A stretch of DNA of 64,000 bases from Leifsonia sp. Root227 (GTDB taxonomy: Bacteria > Actinomycetota > Actinomycetes > Actinomycetales > Microbacteriaceae): contig NZ_LMIO01000003.1 of NCBI RefSeq assembly GCF_001428745.1, positions 62,001-126,000 of the forward strand. Reading direction: 5' to 3'. Both the position numbers and the translations under genes were made by a program. Shown piece after piece: positions 15,828 to 26,100 of this stretch (positions are counted from its first letter, which is position 1; every line of letters starts with the position of its first letter). The notes beneath the pieces were generated by a model, which was not told where the DNA came from, did not search any database, and saw only the letters and a program-made list of their open reading frames with translations.

Positions 15828-17561
15828 ATGCCGACCGTCGCCGACACCATCGTGGAGATCATCAAGGATGCGGGGGTGAAACGGGTCTACGGGCTGCCGG
15901 GCGATTCGCTCAACGGGTTCACGGATGCGTTGCGCAGGGACGGGTCCGTGGCGTGGGAGCACGTGCGCCACGAGGAGGCGGCAGCGTTCGCCGCCGCGGC
16001 CGAGGCTGCGCTGACCGGTGAGCTGGCCGTGTGCGCCGGCAGCTGCGGGCCCGGCAACCTGCACCTCATCAACGGGCTGTTCGACGCCAACCGCAGCAGA
16101 GTGCCCGTGCTCGCCATCGCGGCGCAGATCCCCGGTCCGGAGATCGGCAGCACATACTTCCAGGAGACCCACCCGCAAGACCTGTTCCGCGAGGCCGCGG
16201 TGTACACGGAGCTGGTGAGCGTCCCAGAGCAGCTGCCCCGCGTGCTCGAGATCGCCATGCGCACCGCTATCGAGCGCAGAGGCGTCGCGGTGGTCGTCAT
16301 CCCCGGCGAGATCTTCCTCAAGGACAGCACGGGGCGGCGCAAGTCCGCACCGATCACCTTCTCGCCGCGCGTCACCCGGCCAACCGACCAGGAGCTCAGC
16401 GCGGCGGCCGATCTGCTGAACTCGGCCAAGAAGGTCACGATCCTGGGCGGAGCGGGGGTGGAGGGCGCGCATCCACAGCTCGTCGCCATCGCCGAGAAGC
16501 TGAAGGCACCCGTCGTGCACGCGCTGCGCGGCAAGGAGTTCATCGAGTACGACAACCCGTACGACGTCGGCATGACCGGCCTGCTCGGGTTCTCCTCCGG
16601 CTACCGGGCGATGGAGAGCTGCGACGTGCTGTTGATGCTCGGCACCGACTTCCCGTACCAGCAGTTCTATCCGTCGAAAGCGAAGATCATCCAGGTCGAC
16701 ATCCGCGGAGAGAACCTCGGCAGGCGGACGCCGGTCGACCTCGGGCTGGTGGGCAGCGTCCGCGACACCGTGGATGCGCTGCTCCCGCTGCTGAAGGACC
16801 GCACGGACACCAAGCACCTCGACTCGTCCACCGCGCACTACGTCAAGACCCGCAAGAGCCTCGACGACCTCGCGACGAACGACCGCAACCGCACGCCCAT
16901 CCACCCGCAGTACGTCGCCAAGCTGATCAGTGAGCTCGCGACGGACGACGCAGTCTTCATCCCCGACGTCGGCTCCCCGGTGGTGTGGGCGTCCCGCTAC
17001 CTGACGATGAACGGCAAGCGCCGGCTGATCGGCTCCTTCTCGCACGGCACGATGGCCAACGCCCTGCCGCACGGCATCGGCGCACAGGCTGCGTTCCCCG
17101 GCAGACAGGTGGTCGCGCTCGCCGGAGACGGCGGCCTGGCGATGCTGCTCGGCGAACTGCTCACGCTGCGGCAGAACAAGCTGCCGGTGAAGATCGTGGT
17201 GTTCAACAACTCGTCGCTGAACTTCGTCGAGGTGGAGATGAAGGCGGCTGGCTTCGTCAACTTCGGCACAGGGCTCGACAACCCGAACTTCGCCGACGTC
17301 GCAAACGCGATGGGCATCCACGGCCAGCGGGTCGAGAAGCCGGACGACCTGCCCGGCGCCCTCCGCGCCGCCTTCGACCACGACGGCCCAGCCCTGGTGG
17401 ATGTGGTCACCGCCCGCCAGGAGCTGTCCATCCCGCCCGCGATCACCGCGGAGCAGGTCAAGGGCTTCACCCTCTACGCGCTCCGCACGATCATGTCCGG
17501 CCGCGGCGACGAGCTCGTCGACCTGGCCGACACGAACGTCTTCCGGCGGCTGTTCGACTAG
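15828..17561 (+). CDS. poxB: Thiamine-pyrophosphate-dependent pyruvate oxidase/dehydrogenase (PoxB-like)
   Basis: A 577-residue ThDP enzyme of the acetolactate-synthase fold. N-terminal KRVYGLPGDSLNGF and the conserved Glu in HVRHEEAAAFAAAAEA are present; the FAD/central domain covers about 190-330; the ThDP motif is GDGGLAMLLGELLTLRQ ending in FNN (about 425-455), with FVEVEMKAAGF as in PoxB. It should oxidise pyruvate to acetate and CO2 with FAD, passing electrons to membrane quinone. GAGGGAG precedes the ATG. It is monocistronic, and its stop lies three bases from that of the convergent LCP gene. Confidence 0.88.
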   Translation: MPTVADTIVEIIKDAGVKRVYGLPGDSLNGFTDALRRDGSVAWEHVRHEEAAAFAAAAEAALTGELAVCAGSCGPGNLHLINGLFDANRSRVPVLAIAAQIPGPEIGSTYFQETHPQDLFREAAVYTELVSVPEQLPRVLEIAMRTAIERRGVAVVVIPGEIFLKDSTGRRKSAPITFSPRVTRPTDQELSAAADLLNSAKKVTILGGAGVEGAHPQLVAIAEKLKAPVVHALRGKEFIEYDNPYDVGMTGLLGFSSGYRAMESCDVLLMLGTDFPYQQFYPSKAKIIQVDIRGENLGRRTPVDLGLVGSVRDTVDALLPLLKDRTDTKHLDSSTAHYVKTRKSLDDLATNDRNRTPIHPQYVAKLISELATDDAVFIPDVGSPVVWASRYLTMNGKRRLIGSFSHGTMANALPHGIGAQAAFPGRQVVALAGDGGLAMLLGELLTLRQNKLPVKIVVFNNSSLNFVEVEMKAAGFVNFGTGLDNPNFADVANAMGIHGQRVEKPDDLPGALRAAFDHDGPALVDVVTARQELSIPPAITAEQVKGFTLYALRTIMSGRGDELVDLADTNVFRRLFD

Positions 17562-17564
17562 GGG

Positions 17565-19328
17565 TCAGTTGATGCAGACCGCGTCGCTGTAGTTCTTCGC
17601 GGGCGACGACGGGGTGGGCGCAGGCGCTCCGCCCGACGCCGGTGCGCCGCCCGCGGCGGGAGCGGCGGGCATGATCCCGTCGTCGCCGAGCACCACCGTG
17701 ACACCGGACACCGACGAGGTCTGCTGCACCGAGGCGCCCGGCAGGTAGGCCGCGACGGCCTTCGCCTGCGACTCCTGGCCGCTCGGGTACTGGATCACCG
17801 TGGTCTGCTGGGTGTTCGCATCCCCTGCCGTCCCCGTCTTGAAGCCCGCCGCGGCGAAGGTGGCCGTCGCGGTCCCGGCCGCGCCGTTGGTGCTTCCGCC
17901 GTTCAGCACCGTCACGGTGGTGTCTGCCGGCTTCGCCGCCGTCGCCTTCTCGTAGGCGTCCGGCGTGCCCATCAGACTCTGGATGAACGCGGGCATCGCC
18001 GCCGTGTCTACCTCGACGATCGACAGATCCTCTCCGTCGACCGTGATCGTCGGGGTGCCGGAGATCGGGATGGTCGCCGACTGGATCTTCCCGCCGGTGA
18101 GCCCCTGCATCTGGGCCGCGAGGGAGAGGAAGTTGAGGCCGGGGTCTGTCTCCAGGGAGCCGCTGACCGCATCCAGCACCTTCGACAGCTTGCCAGGGTT
18201 CAGCAGGGTTCCTGCCGAGAGGAACTTGTGCGCCTCCACCGACAGGAAGTACTGCTGGCGCACCACCCGGTCGAGGTCGCCCTGCGGCAGACCGTGACGC
18301 TGGCGGACGAACGCGAGCGCCTGGTGCGCATCCAGAGTGGACACCCCTGCCGGGAAGTTGGCCTGCGAGAACGGGTCGTCGACCGCCGCGTTCAGGCACA
18401 CCTGGATGGGGCCGAGCGCCTGCGCGATGTCGTAGAAGCCGAGCAGGGAGATGCGCACGTAGTGGTCGATCGTCAGACCGGTGAGGTTCTGCACCGTCTG
18501 GATGAGGAGCTTCGCGCCGCTCGTCGCATCGGTCGCCCCTCCGCCGAGCGAGAAGGCGGCGTTCAGCTTGTTCATGCCATGGCCGGGCACATCCACCCAG
18601 GAGTCGCGCGGCAGCGAGATGAGGGTCGCGGACTTACCGTCCGCCGGGATGTGCAGGACCATCATCGTGTCGGTGTTCGTGCCCCCGCCGTCGTCGGTGG
18701 TGCCGAGCTGGTCGAGTTCGGCCTGGGATGCGCCGTCCGGGCGGTGGTCGTCGCCGACGAGCAGGATGTTCTGGGCAGAGCCGTCGACGTCGTTCTTCGG
18801 CTTGTTCGACTCGGAGATCACGTCGACGTGCTTCACGTTGTTGACGAAGCGGAAGTAGCTGTATGCGGCGTATCCGCCGACCACGACGAGGATCACCGCG
18901 AGGCCGAAAGCGGTCCAGCCGATGATGCGCTTGGTGCGGCTGCGGCGCTTGCGCGGCTTGCGGCCGCCGGGGGTGCTACCGCCCTGGGCGCCGGCGCCGG
19001 CGCCGTCGCCGCCAGAGCCGCCGTCGCCGCCAGAGCCGCCGTCGCCGCCAGAGACGCCGTTGCCGCCTGAACCGCCATTGCCAGAGCCGCCACGACCGCG
19101 ACCCGACCCGCCGTTCGCGCCGCCGAACAGCTCATCCATCCCGCCGCCGGCTGCGCCTCCCGCAGCGCCGCCGCCGTACCTGCTGTCGGCCGGACGCGTC
19201 GCGCGGACCGGTCGCCGCGGGTCCTGCTGGGGCACGCGTCCGAAGACCTCGGTGGCCGGTTCGCGGTCATCGTGGGGCTCGCGAGGGCCGCGGGGCTCCT
19301 CGGGGCTGGGGAAGGTTGGGCGTCGCAC
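17565..19328 (-). CDS. LCP (LytR-CpsA-Psr) cell-wall glycopolymer ligase with LytR_C domain
   Basis: A 587-residue protein: cytoplasmic Gly/Ser/Asp-rich N-terminus (about residues 55-115, 18-base DNA repeats), a basic patch (KPRKRRSRTKR), one membrane helix (about 134-156), an extracellular LCP domain (about 170-400), and a C-terminal LytR_C domain (about 465-560, TTVTVLNGGSTNGAAG). Catalytic arginines lie in LISLPRDSWVDVPG and FVRQRHGLPQGDLDRVVRQQ. LCP enzymes attach teichoic acid-like or arabinogalactan-like polymers to peptidoglycan. The start is GTG with no ribosome site but TAGCGT ending six bases upstream. Confidence 0.9.
   Translation of the reverse strand: MRRPTFPSPEEPRGPREPHDDREPATEVFGRVPQQDPRRPVRATRPADSRYGGGAAGGAAGGGMDELFGGANGGSGRGRGGSGNGGSGGNGVSGGDGGSGGDGGSGGDGAGAGAQGGSTPGGRKPRKRRSRTKRIIGWTAFGLAVILVVVGGYAAYSYFRFVNNVKHVDVISESNKPKNDVDGSAQNILLVGDDHRPDGASQAELDQLGTTDDGGGTNTDTMMVLHIPADGKSATLISLPRDSWVDVPGHGMNKLNAAFSLGGGATDATSGAKLLIQTVQNLTGLTIDHYVRISLLGFYDIAQALGPIQVCLNAAVDDPFSQANFPAGVSTLDAHQALAFVRQRHGLPQGDLDRVVRQQYFLSVEAHKFLSAGTLLNPGKLSKVLDAVSGSLETDPGLNFLSLAAQMQGLTGGKIQSATIPISGTPTITVDGEDLSIVEVDTAAMPAFIQSLMGTPDAYEKATAAKPADTTVTVLNGGSTNGAAGTATATFAAAGFKTGTAGDANTQQTTVIQYPSGQESQAKAVAAYLPGASVQQTSSVSGVTVVLGDDGIMPAAPAAGGAPASGGAPAPTPSSPAKNYSDAVCIN
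18990..19090 (-). repeat. 18-base repeats coding Gly-Ser-Gly-Gly-Asp/Asn-Gly
   Basis: Tandem units give GGSGGDGG-type repeats in the cytoplasmic N-terminus of the LCP protein; two units carry Asn or Val variants. Confidence 0.75.
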
Positions 19329-19340
19329 ACGGAAACGCTA
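19326..19340 (-). promoter_or_regulatory. Leaderless promoter of the LCP gene
   Basis: On the minus strand TAGCGT (19340-19335), six bases, then GTG at 19328. Confidence 0.55.
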
Positions 19341-19429
19341 TGGGGCGAACCCTGCAAGAGCCCTGGCTATCCATGCATTTCTCGACGAATCGTCAGGGTT
19401 TCTGCGACGGCCTCCCAGTCCGGCGCCGA

Positions 19430-19996
19430 TCAGGACGCCGCGGCGCTGCGAACCTCTTCAGCAGCTGGCTCGGGATGCGACTCCTCCGCGTCCGTTCCTG
19501 CGCAGTCGTCTGCGCCAAGGTTCTCCGCCTCGTTCGCGGCGATCATCCTCCGCGAGATCTGCAGGAACTCGGCCTGCTGCGCATCGGTGAGCGCGTCGAA
19601 CAGCACACGCCGGATGGTCGCGGTGTGCTCGGGGAGTGCCCTGACCACCACGCGTCGGCCGTCCCCGGTGAGGTGGATGTAGCTCGCCCGCCTGTCCTCC
19701 GCGCACTCCTGCCGCTCGACGAAGCCGCGGGCGGCCATCCTGGTCACCTGGTGCGAGACCCTGCTCTTCTCCCAGCCCGTGACGTCGACCAGTTCGCGCA
19801 CGCGGAGCCGCCTGCCGGGAGCGCGCACGAGCGCCATGAGCACCTCGAGCTCCGAGATGGAGATGCCGTGATCGCGCTGGAGCTGGGCGTCGAGGGTGCG
19901 ATCGAAGCCTCTGCGCATCACGTAGAACGCGTTGAAGAGCTCGATCTCGTCGTCGCTCAGCTTCCGCGGGTCGGGACTCTGGCGGACGGAGGACAT
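19430..19996 (-). CDS. MarR-family transcriptional regulator
   Basis: A 188-residue MarR regulator with a winged helix at about residues 45-110 (ISISELEVLMALVRAPGRRLRVRELVDVTGWEKSRVSHQVTRMAARG, then the wing with DRRASYIHLTGDGR). The C-terminal tail is rich in Glu/Ala. I chose the ATG at 19996 because GGGAGG sits nine bases upstream; an ATG three codons earlier would place that site against the codon. It lies upstream of the LCP gene on the same strand with a 101-base gap, so it may or may not control it. The ligand is unknown. Confidence 0.85.
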   Translation of the reverse strand: MSSVRQSPDPRKLSDDEIELFNAFYVMRRGFDRTLDAQLQRDHGISISELEVLMALVRAPGRRLRVRELVDVTGWEKSRVSHQVTRMAARGFVERQECAEDRRASYIHLTGDGRRVVVRALPEHTATIRRVLFDALTDAQQAEFLQISRRMIAANEAENLGADDCAGTDAEESHPEPAAEEVRSAAAS

Positions 19997-20035
19997 ACCC
20001 GTCATCCTCCCACGCCCGCGCTGCCGCGGGGAGTG

Positions 20036-20099
20036 CGGCTCAGTGCGCCACGTCGTGTCGTCGCGCGGTCGGCGCGGCTCGGCTCGGCTCAGTGCGCCA
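20036..20099. repeat. 15-base direct repeat CGGCTCAGTGCGCCA
   Basis: Copies at 20036-20050 and 20085-20099. The second holds the stop and last codons of the membrane-protein gene on the minus strand; the first is an extra copy in the gap beyond it. Confidence 0.6.
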
Positions 20100-20628
20100 A
20101 CTGCTCCAACGCGACCACCGCGACGCCGAGCGCCACGATCGCGGCGAGCACCAGGATGCGTTTCCCCGAGCTGAGGTTCGTGCGCTTCACCGCGAGCTGC
20201 GCGATCACCGCCAGCGAGACGATGAGCGCGACCACCCCGACCGTCATCGCGGTGTGCACGGTGACCGCGCCGCCCGCCGCGATGAGCAGCATGATGGCGG
20301 GAACGGCGATCACGGTCAGGGCTCTGGATGCGACAGCCACCATGTGCCGGAACTCCCGCGCACTCGGCACCGTGTTGTGCACGATCATGTGCGAGATCAG
20401 ATCGGAGGCGAGACCGGCGAGGAGCACGCCGCCGACCGAGATCAGCAGCGTCAGCAGCACGTTGAGCGGATCGAGACCGTCGCCGTGCCCGTTCAGTGCC
20501 ATCAGGATCGCGAGGGCGGTGAAGGTGGCGTAGATGCGCTCGCGCAGCCGGTCGCCGGCCTCCCTGCGCTCGTCGGGGGTGGCGTCGTCGGGGAGTCGGG
20601 TGTCGCTCGGTTCGTCTCGCCTGGCCAT
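20089..20628 (-). CDS. Hypothetical membrane protein (four to five helices)
   Basis: A 179-residue protein with a charged N-terminus (MARRDEPSD) and hydrophobic segments at about 33-50, 55-75, 95-115, 120-140 and 155-175. I do not recognise the family. The ATG at 20628 is preceded by GAGGGA at good spacing; a longer reading from upstream ATGs would add a non-conserved-looking basic stretch. It stands alone, divergent from the glycine-rich protein gene. Confidence 0.7.
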   Translation of the reverse strand: MARRDEPSDTRLPDDATPDERREAGDRLRERIYATFTALAILMALNGHGDGLDPLNVLLTLLISVGGVLLAGLASDLISHMIVHNTVPSAREFRHMVAVASRALTVIAVPAIMLLIAAGGAVTVHTAMTVGVVALIVSLAVIAQLAVKRTNLSSGKRILVLAAIVALGVAVVALEQLAH

Positions 20629-20820
20629 GCCGTCCCTCGTCTTTCCCGCTTGCACCGTTCGCGTGCGGTCCTGCGTGTCGAGCATATCCGGGCCCCGGTG
20701 CGGGCCGGCGTGGCAGGGACGGAGGGGACACAGCCGCCGCACAGCCGATGCCAGGACACTCTCTGTACGGATTCACACACACCCGTCGACGTACCCGCGT
20801 CGCCTCGAACGGAGATCACC

Positions 20821-21564
20821 ATGGGATTCCTCGACCGTCTCTTCGGCCGCGAGGAGCAGCAGGCTCCCGCGCAGCGTCCGACCGCCGGCGGATACCCGGC
20901 ACCCGCATCCCCTGCGCAGGCTGCGACCGCCGCGCCCGCGGCGACCGCCCAGCGTTCCGACGACGAGATCGCCGTGGAGCGCTACCGCTACCTGCTGCGC
21001 ACCGCTCCGCCGGAGACCATCGAGCAGGTGCACGAGGAGGCGTTCACCAAGCTGACGCCCGAGCAGCGACAGCTCCTGTTCCAGCAGCTTTCGCAGAATG
21101 CGCCGGCCGGCGAGCAGCCGCGGGCGGACGACCCGCGGTCCCTCGCCCAGTCGGCCACCCGTGCGGAGCTGCGCCAGCCGGGAACACTCGAACGCTCGCT
21201 CGGCGGCGGCATGGGCGGAGGACGCGGCGGCGTCGGCTTCGGCGGGATGTTCGCCAGTTCGCTGCTCGGAAGCGTCGCGGGCTACGTCATCGGCTCCACG
21301 ATCATGAGCGCGTTCCTGCCGTCGCCTGCCGACCAGCAGGCGGATGCGGGTTCGGGCGACAGCGGTGACGGTTCCGGCGATGCAGGCTCTGGCGATACCG
21401 GCTCAGGCGATACCGACTCCGGCGACGCGGGCTCCTCCGACGCCGGTGGCTGGGGCGGCGACGCTGGAACGGTCTCCGCGGACGGCGGCGGCTGGGACAA
21501 CGGGGGCGGTTTCGGCGACTTCGGCGGCGGTGGCGACTTCGGCGGTGGCGGCGACTTCTTCTAG
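20821..21564 (+). CDS. Hypothetical Gly/Ser/Asp-rich protein with one hydrophobic segment
   Basis: A 247-residue protein starting MGFLDRLFGREEQQ, followed by an Ala/Pro region, a helical domain (about 45-95, SDDEIAVERYRYLLRTAPPETIEQVHEEAFTKLTPEQR in pieces), a glycine-rich patch, a short hydrophobic stretch (about 143-163) and a long GSGDSGDGSGD-like tail ending GGGGDFF. The helical segment resembles a module common in actinobacterial proteins loosely named cation-transporting ATPase; I assign no function. CGGAGA precedes the ATG. Confidence 0.75.
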   Translation: MGFLDRLFGREEQQAPAQRPTAGGYPAPASPAQAATAAPAATAQRSDDEIAVERYRYLLRTAPPETIEQVHEEAFTKLTPEQRQLLFQQLSQNAPAGEQPRADDPRSLAQSATRAELRQPGTLERSLGGGMGGGRGGVGFGGMFASSLLGSVAGYVIGSTIMSAFLPSPADQQADAGSGDSGDGSGDAGSGDTGSGDTDSGDAGSSDAGGWGGDAGTVSADGGGWDNGGGFGDFGGGGDFGGGGDFF

Positions 21565-21686
21565 GCGAAGACGCCGATACCGTCTCAGTGACGGCCGCGT
21601 CCGGCAATTCGTGTCAGGTCCGGGAATGTTCTGCGCGCATCCCGGGTTCGCGTTAGGTGACACGTCATCAACACGAAAGGCCTGAC

Positions 21687-22259
21687 ATGACGAAGATCGG
21701 GATCATCATCGGCAGCACCCGCCCAGGACGCAACGGCGAGGCCGTCGCCCGCTGGGTCTACGACCACGCCGCCAAGCGCGACGGCGTCGAGTACGAGCTG
21801 GTTGACCTCAAGGACTGGAACCTTCCGCACCTCGACGAGGCGATGCCCGCCGCGATGGGACAGTACGCCAACGACCACACCAAGGCGTGGGCGGCGAAGA
21901 TCGACGAGTTCGACGGCTACATCTTCGTCACCCCCGAGTACAACCACAGCACCTCGGGCGCGCTCAAGAACGCGATCGACTTCGTCGGCGCGGAGTGGAA
22001 CAACAAGGCGGCCGGTTTCGTCAGCTATGGCGTCTTCGGCGGCGCCCGTGCCGTCGAGCACCTGCGCCTGGTGCTGTCGCAGCTCCAGGTCGCGACCGTC
22101 AGCGCGCACGTCGGCCTCAGCCTCGCGCACGACTTCGAGAACTGGTCGCTCAACCCCACGGCTCAGCAGGAGGCTGCGCTCACCCCGCTCTTCGACCAGG
22201 TCGAGTCCTGGTCGGAGGCCCTCTCCACCCTCCGCACCGCCGAGTCCCTCGCGGCCTAG
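21687..22259 (+). CDS. NADPH-dependent FMN reductase-like flavoprotein
   Basis: A 190-residue flavodoxin-fold protein. The phosphate loop is GSTRPGRNGEAVARW (about 9-23), TPEYNHSTSGALKNAIDF (about 86-103) is the flavin-binding signature of NADPH:FMN reductases/quinone reductases, and SYGVFGGARAVEHLR follows. It likely reduces FMN, quinones, chromate or azo compounds with NADPH. GAAAGG lies eight bases before the ATG. It is monocistronic and ends next to a hairpin element shared with the convergent nei gene. Confidence 0.88.
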   Translation: MTKIGIIIGSTRPGRNGEAVARWVYDHAAKRDGVEYELVDLKDWNLPHLDEAMPAAMGQYANDHTKAWAAKIDEFDGYIFVTPEYNHSTSGALKNAIDFVGAEWNNKAAGFVSYGVFGGARAVEHLRLVLSQLQVATVSAHVGLSLAHDFENWSLNPTAQQEAALTPLFDQVESWSEALSTLRTAESLAA

Positions 22260-22272
22260 CCCCCCCTAGCCC

Positions 22273-22341
22273 CGCAACCATCGAGTCCGAAGTTGTTCGC
22301 GCGACACGCCGCGCCCAGCCTGAACAACTTCGGACTCGGCG
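22273..22341. repeat. Intergenic hairpin element, copy 1
   Basis: CGAGTCCGAAGTTGTTC (22281-22297) is perfectly inverted as GAACAACTTCGGACTCG (22321-22337), with a loop containing GCGACAC. The left flank GCAACCAT matches copies 2 and 3. It fills the gap between the convergent FMN reductase and nei genes and can terminate both. Confidence 0.85.
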
Positions 22342-22356
22342 GTGTGGGTGGCCGGC

Positions 22357-23133
22357 TCAGGTCTGGCAGGACGGGCAGAAGTAGGTGACGCGCTCCTCCA
22401 GGTCGGTGCGACCGAGCGCCGACCGGTGGATGCGCGTGCCGCAGCGACGGCACGGCTCGCCGCGCCTGCCGTATACCCAGCTCGTGCGGCCGCGGCGGGT
22501 GTCGCCCGTCGTCACCCGCGTGGAGCGGTCGCGGTTGGCGAGGATGAGCCGTCGCGCCAGAGAGACCGCGGCGGGAATGTCGGCCTCGGCCACCGGCCGC
22601 GTCGGCAGCATCCCGCGCAGGAAGCACAGCTCGTTCACGTATTCGTTGCCGAGCCCGGCGAGGTTGCGCTGGTCCAGCAGGGCGACGGCGACAGGCTGCT
22701 CAGGATGCGCGGCGAGCCTCCGAACGGCTTCGTCGGCGTCCCAGTCCGGCCCGAGGAGATCGGGGCCGAGGTAGCCGACCACGTCGTCCTCCCTGTCGCG
22801 CGGGATCACCTCGAGGATGCCGAGCAGGAAGCCGACGGCGGCCACGTCCTCCGTCCGCAGCACCGCCCTCGCCTCGAACGCCGGGTGCCGCCAGCGCGCG
22901 CCAGGTGCGTAGAGCTCCCACGACCCCTCCATCTTGAGGTGGCTGTGGATGGTCGCGTCCCCCACCCGCATCAGCAGGTGCTTTCCCCTGCTGACCACCG
23001 TGTCGACGGTTCGGCCGGACAGATCCACGGTCGCGTACGCAGGCACCCGGAAGTCCGTCTCGGTGAGCAGCTTTCCCGCCAGCGCCGCGTCGAGCCGCTT
23101 GGCCGCACGCCAGACGGTGTCGCCCTCAGGCAT
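22357..23133 (-). CDS. nei: Endonuclease VIII-family DNA glycosylase (Nei)
   Basis: A 258-residue Fpg/Nei enzyme. Processed N-terminus MPEGDTVWRAA supplies catalytic Pro2-Glu3; SRGKHLLMRVGD contains the conserved Lys; the helix-two-turn-helix is at about 155-175 (LLDQRNLAGLGNEYVNELCF); the C-terminal zinc finger is CRRCGTRIHRSAL...YFCPSC. It removes oxidised pyrimidines and nicks the strand. It begins 12 bases after lhr, so the two form an operon. PEGDTV rather than PELPEV points to Nei over MutM. Confidence 0.92.
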   Translation of the reverse strand: MPEGDTVWRAAKRLDAALAGKLLTETDFRVPAYATVDLSGRTVDTVVSRGKHLLMRVGDATIHSHLKMEGSWELYAPGARWRHPAFEARAVLRTEDVAAVGFLLGILEVIPRDREDDVVGYLGPDLLGPDWDADEAVRRLAAHPEQPVAVALLDQRNLAGLGNEYVNELCFLRGMLPTRPVAEADIPAAVSLARRLILANRDRSTRVTTGDTRRGRTSWVYGRRGEPCRRCGTRIHRSALGRTDLEERVTYFCPSCQT

Positions 23134-23145
23134 GAGCGCTCCCCG

Positions 23146-26100
23146 TCACGACCGCAGCCGCAGCCCGCGCGGCGTCGGCAGGAAACCCGCCTCGCCGAGG
23201 GCGTCGCCGAGCGGGGTGCCGAGCACGAACGCCCCGTTCACCGTCTCGATCGCGAGCTTGTCGACGCGGCCGCGCGTGATCAGCCCCGCCAGAGCTCGGG
23301 AGGCAGCGAGCAGCACGGGACGCGCATCCGGCTGTTCCTGGTCGGCGAAGCACAGCAGGCTCTTGCCTCCGCGCTCGACGTAGATGGTCAGCGCGCCGTC
23401 GACCAGCGCGACCAGCGCGCCCGCCTTGCGCCCTGGCCGATGGCCGGTGCCCGCGTCTCCCGGCACGCCGGGCCAGGGCAGCGCGGCCCCGTAGGCGTTG
23501 GCCGGGTCCGTCGCGGCCAGCGCGACGGCCTCGAGTGGGGCATCCTGCGTGTGGTCCCTGGCGAACGAGCGCAGCCTGTCCACGGTCGCTCCCGTCGCGA
23601 ACTGTGCGCCGCCCAGGGTCTCGACGAAGTAGCCGCGTCGCGCCCTCCCCGTCTCCTCGAACCCGCTCAGCACCTTGTACGCCAGGGCGAAGCCGCCGGG
23701 AGAGCCCTCGTTCATCACCGAGCCGCGCGTGACGACGCCGTAGCGGTCGAGCAGCGTCTCCGCCTGCCCGTGCGCGCGCACCGTCGAGGTCAGGTCGCGC
23801 TCCGGAAGCAGCGACCAGCGACCGGCGACGGTCGGCGGGCCCATCCTGGTCACCATCGCGGAGCGGGCGGCGGTGCGCCCTCGGTAGAGGCGCGACCTCG
23901 GCGCCTGCTTCGGCCGTTTGTGGGCTCCGGATGCGCCGGTCATCGTGCGCAGCGGAGCGAGCGTGTCGTTGGTGATCCGCCCGTCCCACACCAGATCCCA
24001 GAGCGCGGTGACGAGCGCCGTGTCGTCGACCGGCGATCCAGCGGCGGAGCCGAGCGCGTCGGAGAGCTGCCGGAAGAAGTAGCCGCCGCCCAACCCGAGC
24101 GCGTCCAGGACGGCCCGCTGCAGTTCGTCCGTCTCGTGGTCGCCCTCCGGGGCGAGCGTGAGCGGCGCCGAGTCGGCGAGGTGCAGGCTGATCCAGCCGT
24201 CGCTGCCGGGCAGAGCGCCGTCTCCGGCCCAGATCACCTCGCCGGTCGCCGTCAGCTCGTCCAGCATGGCCGGACTGTAGTCGCTCACCCTGCTGGGCAG
24301 GATCAGCGACTCCCACGCCGAGGCCGGGATGCGCGCCCCGGCGAGCTGCTCGACCACCGACGCCACAGCATCCACGCCCCGCAGGGTTCCGCCGATGTGC
24401 TGCCAGTCGGGCAGGAACCGGGCGAATGTGACGGTGTCGACGGGCTCCACCTCGTGGCGGAGCGCTGCGAGGGACATGCGCCGCAGCCGGCGGAGAACCT
24501 CGGCGTCGCACCACTCTGAGCCGTGTGCGTGCGGACGGAACTCGCCGTCGACCACGCGCCTGTCGTGGGCGAGCCGGCGGAGCGCGTCGTGCACGATGGC
24601 GGTGCCGAGCCCGAACCGCTCCGCGACGTCCGCCGTGACGAACGGGCCGTGCGTGCGCGCGAACCGGCTGACCAGGTCGCCGAGCGGGTCGTCCACCGGC
24701 TCGATGAACGCGACGGGCACGCCGATCGGCAGCGGGACGCCGAGCGCGTCGCGCAGTCGGCTGGCGTCCTCGATCGTGGCGAAGCGCTGCACGCCGGCGA
24801 TGTGCACGGAGAGCGCGCGCTTGGCGTCGACCAGTGCGGCGAGGTGGGCGGCCGCTGTCGCGACGTCGGCCGCGGGAGGGGCCGGCGGCTCGTCGGCGGC
24901 GTCACCGGCACCGGCTGTCTCTGCAGCCGCGACCCTGGCAGCGGCGACCTCTGCACCGGCTACCTCTGCCGCCGCAGCCCCCTGCAGCCGCTCCGCGACC
25001 TCCTCCGCAGACAGCGGTCCGAGCATCCTGAGCAGGTCGGCGACGCCCTCGATCCCGCGCACCCTGCGCTCCGGCGCGATCCGCTGCAGTTCGCGCTCCA
25101 CGCGCTCGATCACGGCAGGGTCGAGCAGCTCGCGCAGCTCGGCGCGTCCGAGCAGCTCGGCGAGCAGTCCGGCGTCGAGCGACAGCGCGGCCGCGCGGCG
25201 CTCGGCGAGCGGGCTGTCTCCCTCGTACATGAACGCCGCGACGTACCCGAACAGCAGCGAGCGGGCGAACGGCGACGCGGACTCCGTACTCGCCTCCACC
25301 AGCCGGATGCGGCGCTGAGCGATCTGCTGGGTCACGTCGTCGAGCGCGGGCAGGTCGTAGACGTCCTGCAGGCACTCGCGCACCGTCTCGAGGATGATCG
25401 GGAAGCTCGGATACTTGCGCGCCACATCCAGCAGCTGCGAAGCCTTCTGCCGTTGCTGCCAGAGCGGAGACCGCTTGCCGGGGTTGTACTTCGGCAGCAG
25501 GAGCGCCCTGGCCGCGCATTCGCGGAAGCGGGCGGCGAACAGGGCGGAGCCGCCGACCTCCTCGGTGACCAGCGCATCCAGCTCCTGCGGCTCGAACACG
25601 AACAGCTCGGCGCCCGGCGGCTGGGATTCCGCGTCGGGAATACGAACGATGATGCCGTCGTCCGCCGCCATCGCCCCACCGTCGATGCCGTACCGGTCGC
25701 GCACCCGCGACTGCACCGCCAGCGCCCACGGGGAGTGCACCTGCATTCCGTACGGGGAATGCAGGACGACGCGCCAGTCGCCGAGCTCGTCGCGGAAGCG
25801 CTCGACCACCAGCGTGCGATCGGTCGGCACGTGCCCTGTGGCGGTCTTCTGCTCCTTCAGGAAGGCGAGCAGGTTGCCGGTGGCCCAGTTGTCCAGCCCC
25901 GCCTCCACGCAGCGCAGCTCGGCGTCCGCGTCGGACGCGCTGCTCACCTCGCGCACGAACTCGCCGATGGCGCGACCGAGCTCCGCCGGCCGCCCGAGCC
26001 CGTCGCCCTTCCAGAACGGCAGCCGCCCAGGCTCCCCGAACGCTGGCGTCACGAGCACCCTGTCGTGCGTGATCTCCTGGATGCGCCAGCTCGTCGATCC

